Assembly: GCA_035703165.1 (NCBI GenBank)
Contig: DASSYR010000063.1
Location: forward strand, 1 to 8,280
Origin: AWTP1-9 sp035703165
Lineage (GTDB): Bacteria > Bacteroidota > Bacteroidia > Chitinophagales > Chitinophagaceae
Reading direction: 5' to 3'
Length of the DNA: 8,280 bases
Shown here: positions 4,282 through 8,280 of the stretch, one piece after another
Layout: each line of letters begins with the position of its first letter
Numbering within the stretch: the first letter of the stretch is position 1
Notes under the pieces: model-generated
What the model was told of the DNA's origin: nothing
What the model saw: the letters and a program-made list of their open reading frames with translations, nothing else
Database searches by the model: none
Made by a program: the position numbers and the translations under genes

Positions 4282-7230
4282 ATGTCGCACATTACAGGTA
4301 CATTACAAACCCTTGGCTCTCCTTTAAATATCGGACCTGATACCGGGCAACCACCAACCGGTCCAAATACATGGGCCAGTACTTTTCATCCAGTTCCGGC
4401 TCCGGCACCAGGAGGATTAAAATTTGCTATTTTACATTTTACCGGAGTCAGCCTTCCTGCTAATAACCGCTTAGAAGTGGACCTCGGTTATGATATGGAT
4501 GTTTTTACATCTGCCGACGGAAACGATTTTTGGACCAGACCTGTTAACGTAGCCACTTTTGCAGGGGGTAATATTCCCATACGATATATTACTAACGGTG
4601 CCGCCAATGGTATTGCGCAGTTAACACAATACGGAAGAGGGGAAAGACATAGTGGCAAGCAAGACCCTACTGCATTGTCTAACAGCGATCCTTTTTTACT
4701 TGAGGCACAATATACTGAGGGCAAATATGATCCGCTGTGGATATGTGATGCCAATAATATTAACTGGGAAAATATTCAATGCCTGGCTAATGTAAATGAT
4801 ATAAGAAGAAAAACGGCACCAAGTGTGGGGATGATTGTACATGTGTATCATGATTCCGATTTAAACCAGGATTTGGTTTCTACTTGCTCCGTAACTTTAA
4901 TTGGCGCCGACCAGATAATTACAGCCGGGCATTGTATTGAAGACAATGCTATGGAAATCGGAAGCGCTTCCGTAATTTTTAATTATGAAACCAATTGCGA
5001 CTGGACTCATTCCAATACTTACAGCGGTAAATTTTATAAAGTAAAAAAAGTACTTAAAAGAAGATGGTTAGACCCCAATTTTCCCAGCTATGATTATTGC
5101 CTGCTACAGTTAAAAACACCCATAGGAGGTATCCCTGTTCCCCCTTGTCCCATAAGAAATGGTTTACCCGCCGTAGGTGAACAGGTATTTGGGATTCATC
5201 ATCCCAATGGAGCTATTAAAAAATTGTCTCCCATAAGTCCCGCCTTTACTACGGTTAACAATACAGGAAGCACATTTATCAATGTATTAAATTTAGACGT
5301 ATCTGGGGGAAGTTCCGGTTCAGGAATCTTTGACAGCAATGGGAGAATAATGGGTGTTTTATCGAATGGCGGGAAGTGTAATCTTTTTTATTTTCCTATC
5401 GTTACCATTTTACAGGATATAGCCGCCACCCCTGTACCATCACCGGGAAGGGATGTGATGCTGGTATTTGATAAATCAGGCAGCATGTCATTACCAGCCG
5501 GAACAGGTAAAACAAAAATACAGGAAGCCAGAGATGCCGCTTCTTTATTTGTACAACTGATACAAACAGGCGGTGGTAATAAGTTAGGATTAGCTTCTTT
5601 TAGTACCGCTGCTATAGTAGATGAAAATTTAAGCGCTATTAATGTTAACAAAAAAGATGCACTTATTGGTAATGCAGCTCCATATACCGGTGGGAAAATT
5701 GGCATGTTAAATCCAGGTGGATCTACTTCTATAGGCGGGGGATTACAGGCTGCACAAGGCCAGTTTGGCGGCGGAAATAATTTGCGTACTATTTTATTAT
5801 TTACAGACGGTTTGCAAAACACGCCCCCTATGATTGATGCAGTAAATCCAACATTAACCGGGGATGAAATTCATGTAATAGGTTTTGGAACGGAAAGTAG
5901 CTTAGACGGGACGTTACTTACCCAACTTGCGCAACAACACAACGGGTTGTACACAAGAGCTGGCGATCCGTTAAACCTGAAGAAGTTTTTTGCAATGGCT
6001 TTTGGAAACATCTTTCTATCCGGCACACTGGCAGATCCTCTTTTCTTTTTACCTGCAGCTACCATGAAAGCTAAGCCAATGACTTTCCCTATTTGCGGTG
6101 AAGAACATATTACGGTAGTATGCGGTTGGGATAAAACTACTTCTCCATTATTTATGCAATTGCAATCTCCTGGTGGAAATATTATTTCTGCCGGGATGGC
6201 GGGAGTAGAATCTTCAACTGGCAATACTTGGACTTTTATTAAACTAAATCTACCTTTTGCCGGCGAACAAGACGGCAGTTGGACAGTGATTGTAAACAGA
6301 ACCGGATCTGGTAGTGAATTTCCTGCACAGCAAATTGATCTTAATTATTTCATCAATGTAATAGTGAAAGGAGGACCTGAATTAAAGATTATGCAGCGCA
6401 AAACGAATTACTTCACTGGTGACACAATCAATCCTATGGTATCATTAGCTACATTAGATGGAGATCCGGCTCATGGTGCAAAAGTGAAAGTAAAAGTCAT
6501 ACGTCCGAATGAAAGCATTGGCAATATCCTTAGCCGTACCAAACTCAAAGCAGCCAATACGATAGATTCTGATACCCTTCCGTTAAGGCAGTCCAACCTG
6601 CAAACGATAGAAAGTGAAACGGGCAAACAGGCCATTAACTACGTAGAAGAAATATTTGATCTTTCTGATGATCCGGAAAATGCCGGTGGCTATTTAGAAT
6701 CACATGGCATTTATGGCAAGGTATTCACTGATTTATTAAAAAAGGAAGGGAATTATACCTTCCACATTATGGCAACCTACGGTGAAGTGTGCAAAGCCAC
6801 CAAAGAGTTAATATGGACAATACATGTAGATAGTGGAATTGACGGAGGTAAAACCGTTATCAAAACAACCGTAGTTTCAGTAAGAGCAGACGGAAAGAAA
6901 CAATTAGTTTTCACACTTACTCCAAAAGATAAATACGGCAATAATATAGGGCCGGGAAGAGCGGATGTTATAAATGTTACGGGTGTTGCCGGAACAAGTA
7001 CGGATGGATTAGTAACAGATAATGGAGATGGCACTTATACTGTTAATGGAACATGGGATGCAACAGGAACAGCACCCGGAATAACAATTACACAACCGGG
7101 AAGAAATGCTGTAGTGGTGACTGATAAAACACTTGCTGAAACAGGAGATAAAACCAACTGGAAACTCTGGTTCTGGTTATTGTTATTGCTATTTATTATT
7201 TTGTTGTTATTGTTTTTTTTGCTTAAATAA
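4282..7230 (+). CDS. Lysyl-endopeptidase-like serine protease fused to a vWA domain, with C-terminal membrane anchor
   Basis: This 982-residue protein (numbered from the ATG at 4282) has, in order: an unknown Pro/Gly-rich beta-type region (1-150); a trypsin-fold protease (about 155-377); a vWA domain (about 390-575); a beta domain (about 585-675); an Ig-like stretch (about 697-850); a filamin-like module ending in DNGDGTYTV (about 862-945); and a transmembrane segment (about 962-981) ending in one Lys. The catalytic triad is His217 (TAGHC), Asp271 (YDYCLLQL) and Ser345 (GGSSGSGIF). NYETNC and GIHHPNGAIKKLS resemble Achromobacter lysyl endopeptidase, and Cys155/366, 167/239 and 202/218 fit its three disulfides. 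The vWA MIDAS is complete: DKSGS (Asp397, Ser399, Ser401), Thr482, and TDG at 508-510. I infer a regulated protease whose vWA domain binds a partner through a metal. A TTG at 4219 would add 21 residues with a hydrophobic run, but it falls inside the predicted promoter. Location is therefore unsettled. Confidence 0.85.
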   Translation: MSHITGTLQTLGSPLNIGPDTGQPPTGPNTWASTFHPVPAPAPGGLKFAILHFTGVSLPANNRLEVDLGYDMDVFTSADGNDFWTRPVNVATFAGGNIPIRYITNGAANGIAQLTQYGRGERHSGKQDPTALSNSDPFLLEAQYTEGKYDPLWICDANNINWENIQCLANVNDIRRKTAPSVGMIVHVYHDSDLNQDLVSTCSVTLIGADQIITAGHCIEDNAMEIGSASVIFNYETNCDWTHSNTYSGKFYKVKKVLKRRWLDPNFPSYDYCLLQLKTPIGGIPVPPCPIRNGLPAVGEQVFGIHHPNGAIKKLSPISPAFTTVNNTGSTFINVLNLDVSGGSSGSGIFDSNGRIMGVLSNGGKCNLFYFPIVTILQDIAATPVPSPGRDVMLVFDKSGSMSLPAGTGKTKIQEARDAASLFVQLIQTGGGNKLGLASFSTAAIVDENLSAINVNKKDALIGNAAPYTGGKIGMLNPGGSTSIGGGLQAAQGQFGGGNNLRTILLFTDGLQNTPPMIDAVNPTLTGDEIHVIGFGTESSLDGTLLTQLAQQHNGLYTRAGDPLNLKKFFAMAFGNIFLSGTLADPLFFLPAATMKAKPMTFPICGEEHITVVCGWDKTTSPLFMQLQSPGGNIISAGMAGVESSTGNTWTFIKLNLPFAGEQDGSWTVIVNRTGSGSEFPAQQIDLNYFINVIVKGGPELKIMQRKTNYFTGDTINPMVSLATLDGDPAHGAKVKVKVIRPNESIGNILSRTKLKAANTIDSDTLPLRQSNLQTIESETGKQAINYVEEIFDLSDDPENAGGYLESHGIYGKVFTDLLKKEGNYTFHIMATYGEVCKATKELIWTIHVDSGIDGGKTVIKTTVVSVRADGKKQLVFTLTPKDKYGNNIGPGRADVINVTGVAGTSTDGLVTDNGDGTYTVNGTWDATGTAPGITITQPGRNAVVVTDKTLAETGDKTNWKLWFWLLLLLFIILLLLFFLLK

Positions 7231-7240
7231 TGCACCAACT

Positions 7241-7282
7241 CTTCCTGCCATGATTCTTTCAAATATGAATTGTGGCAGGAAG
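7241..7282. terminator. Long hairpin between convergent genes, probable bidirectional terminator
   Basis: The 16-nt arms CTTCCTGCCATGATTC (7241-7256) and GAATTGTGGCAGGAAG (7267-7282) pair completely if two G-U wobbles are allowed, with a 10-nt loop. The outer 10 bp are perfect and GC-rich. The hairpin fills most of the 56-bp gap between two convergent stop codons, which is the expected place for a shared terminator. Only a short T-rich tract (TTTATT) follows on the plus strand and none on the minus strand, so it is not a classic U-tract terminator. Confidence 0.65.
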
Positions 7283-7286
7283 TTTA

Positions 7287-8280
7287 TTACAACAACCTGT
7301 CATTAATATCTAATTTGTTCTTCCTTGCAGTTTCCTTTGCCAACTCATATCCGGCATCCATATGGCGTATCACACCCATCCCGGGATCATTACGAAGTAC
7401 TCTTTTTAAACGCTGCGCTGCATCATCAGTACCATCGGCTACGATTACCATACCGGCATGTATGCTATACCCCATGCCTACTCCGCCTCCATGATGAAGG
7501 CTTACCCAACTGGCGCCACCTGCCGTATTCACTAATGCATTTAAAATAGGCCAATCAGCTACTGCGTCACTACCGTCCAACATTGACTCGGTCTCGCGGT
7601 TAGGAGAAGCAACGCTTCCTGTATCTAAATGATCTCGGCCGATAACAATAGGGGCACTCACGCTACCGGTCTTTACCAGTTCATTAAAAGCCAATCCTGC
7701 TTTTTCTCTTTCGCCTTGTCCAAGCCAGCAAATACGGGCAGGCAATCCCTGAAAAGCAATTTTCTCTTTGGCTAACTTTAGCCAGCGTTGCAAACTTTTG
7801 TTAGTGGGAAACAGCTTTGCAATCACCTCGTCGGTTATCGCAATATCATTCGGATCGCCACTTAATGCCGCCCACCGAAAAGGGCCTTTACCCTCACAAA
7901 ATAACGGTCTTATATAAGCGGGAACAAAACCAGGAAAGTCAAAACATCTTCCTTGTTTGAAGTTATCTATTACGGAGCGAACATTATAAATTGCTTCCCC
8001 CTCAGCTCCTGTTTTATGATTCATTACTTTTTCTTCAAATTCCTTCGCCCTGGCTCTGATGTTATTTCCGTAATCAAAGGTTACAGCGCCTTTATCCATT
8101 AACTGTAACATCAATTGTACATGAAGATGCATACTTCGGTAAGCGTAATCAATATATTGCTGTGGATTTTGCTCACGCAAAATTTTGGCCTGTTCGTATG
8201 ATATCTCGTGTGGCCAGTAACCAATCAGCGGGTCGTGTGCACTGGTTTGATCTGTGAGTGTATCCGGTATAATATTTCTT
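7287..8280 (-). CDS. hutU: Urocanate hydratase (urocanase), C-terminal part
   Basis: About 330 C-terminal residues are present; the N-terminus lies beyond the right edge. The frame stays open to 8280, so the TTG near 8180 is an internal Leu and not a start. Urocanase adds water to urocanate to give 4-imidazolone-5-propanoate, the second step of histidine degradation, using tightly bound NAD+ in the cytoplasm. Diagnostic stretches are TDQTSAHDPLIGYWP, VTFDYGNNIR, DFPGFVPAYIRPLFCEGKGP, FQGLPARICW (7725-7754, the urocanase signature with its conserved Cys), RDHLDTGSVASPNRETE, and HHGGGVGMGYSIHAGMV. Between YGNNIR and CFDFPGF there are about 20 more residues than I recall in the Bacillus enzyme, consistent with the longer urocanases of Bacteroidota. 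The gene converges on the protease-vWA gene and shares the hairpin at 7241-7282. Other hut genes are not in the window. Confidence 0.97.
   Translation of the reverse strand, partial: RNIIPDTLTDQTSAHDPLIGYWPHEISYEQAKILREQNPQQYIDYAYRSMHLHVQLMLQLMDKGAVTFDYGNNIRARAKEFEEKVMNHKTGAEGEAIYNVRSVIDNFKQGRCFDFPGFVPAYIRPLFCEGKGPFRWAALSGDPNDIAITDEVIAKLFPTNKSLQRWLKLAKEKIAFQGLPARICWLGQGEREKAGLAFNELVKTGSVSAPIVIGRDHLDTGSVASPNRETESMLDGSDAVADWPILNALVNTAGGASWVSLHHGGGVGMGYSIHAGMVIVADGTDDAAQRLKRVLRNDPGMGVIRHMDAGYELAKETARKNKLDINDRLL

Noticed and set aside
5388..5822. 144-residue minus-strand reading frame inside the protease-vWA gene
   Set aside because: It is antisense to the vWA coding region, which has clear MIDAS motifs in the plus frame. 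Its Pro- and Ser-rich translation is a typical shadow.
7168..7227. Low-complexity run of TTA, TTG and ATT codons
   Set aside because: It encodes the Leu/Ile/Phe transmembrane segment at the end of the protease-vWA protein and is not an independent repeat.
8178..8180. TTG near 8180 as the start of the urocanase gene
   Set aside because: Upstream codons to 8279 encode conserved urocanase residues (TDQTSAHDPLIGYWP), so this is an internal Leu and the gene continues past the edge.
1..8280. CRISPR arrays, insertion sequences, tRNA or rRNA genes
   Set aside because: I saw no direct-repeat array, transposase, terminal inverted repeats, or tRNA- or rRNA-like sequence on either strand.

Overview
The window looks like chromosomal DNA of a member of the Bacteroidota, probably in or near the Chitinophagaceae. 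The base composition is AT-rich and the start codons lack Shine-Dalgarno sequences. Two Sec signal peptides end in Ala-Gln, and two candidate promoters resemble the Bacteroidota form (TTG at -33, TAnnTTTG at -7). The placement is inferred from these traits and from protein style; no marker gene is present.

Layout: (1) 1-1043, minus strand: N-terminal part of an OppA/DppA-like peptide-binding lipoprotein that runs off the left edge. (2) 1071-2756, plus strand: a complete secreted M1-family zinc aminopeptidase, divergent from gene 1 with only 27 bp between the start codons. (3) 2971-4131, plus strand: a membrane-anchored exported protein of unknown function with a putative Ig (He_PIG-like) domain. 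(4) 4282-7230, plus strand: a 982-residue multidomain protein with an N-terminal unknown region, a lysyl-endopeptidase-like trypsin-fold protease, a von Willebrand A domain with intact MIDAS, beta-sandwich modules including a filamin-like one, and a C-terminal membrane anchor. (5) 7287-8280, minus strand: C-terminal part of urocanate hydratase (HutU), convergent with gene 4 across a long hairpin.

The most interesting part is the gene 3/gene 4 pair. Upstream of each lies a near-palindrome (AATACC...GGTATT class) whose right half ends 70 or 71 nt before the start codon. Each is followed at matched spacing by ATTG and a TACTTT element. This suggests one regulator activates both genes from separate promoters. 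Both products carry beta-sandwich modules and a C-terminal transmembrane segment, so they may work together at the cell envelope.

The protease has the catalytic triad and all six cysteines of the Achromobacter lysyl endopeptidase disulfide pattern, which implies an oxidising, extracytoplasmic location. Yet the start codon favoured by the promoter layout gives a protein without a recognisable signal peptide. That conflict is the main unresolved point. Genes 1, 2 and 5 are ordinary peptide-uptake, peptide-degradation and histidine-degradation functions.
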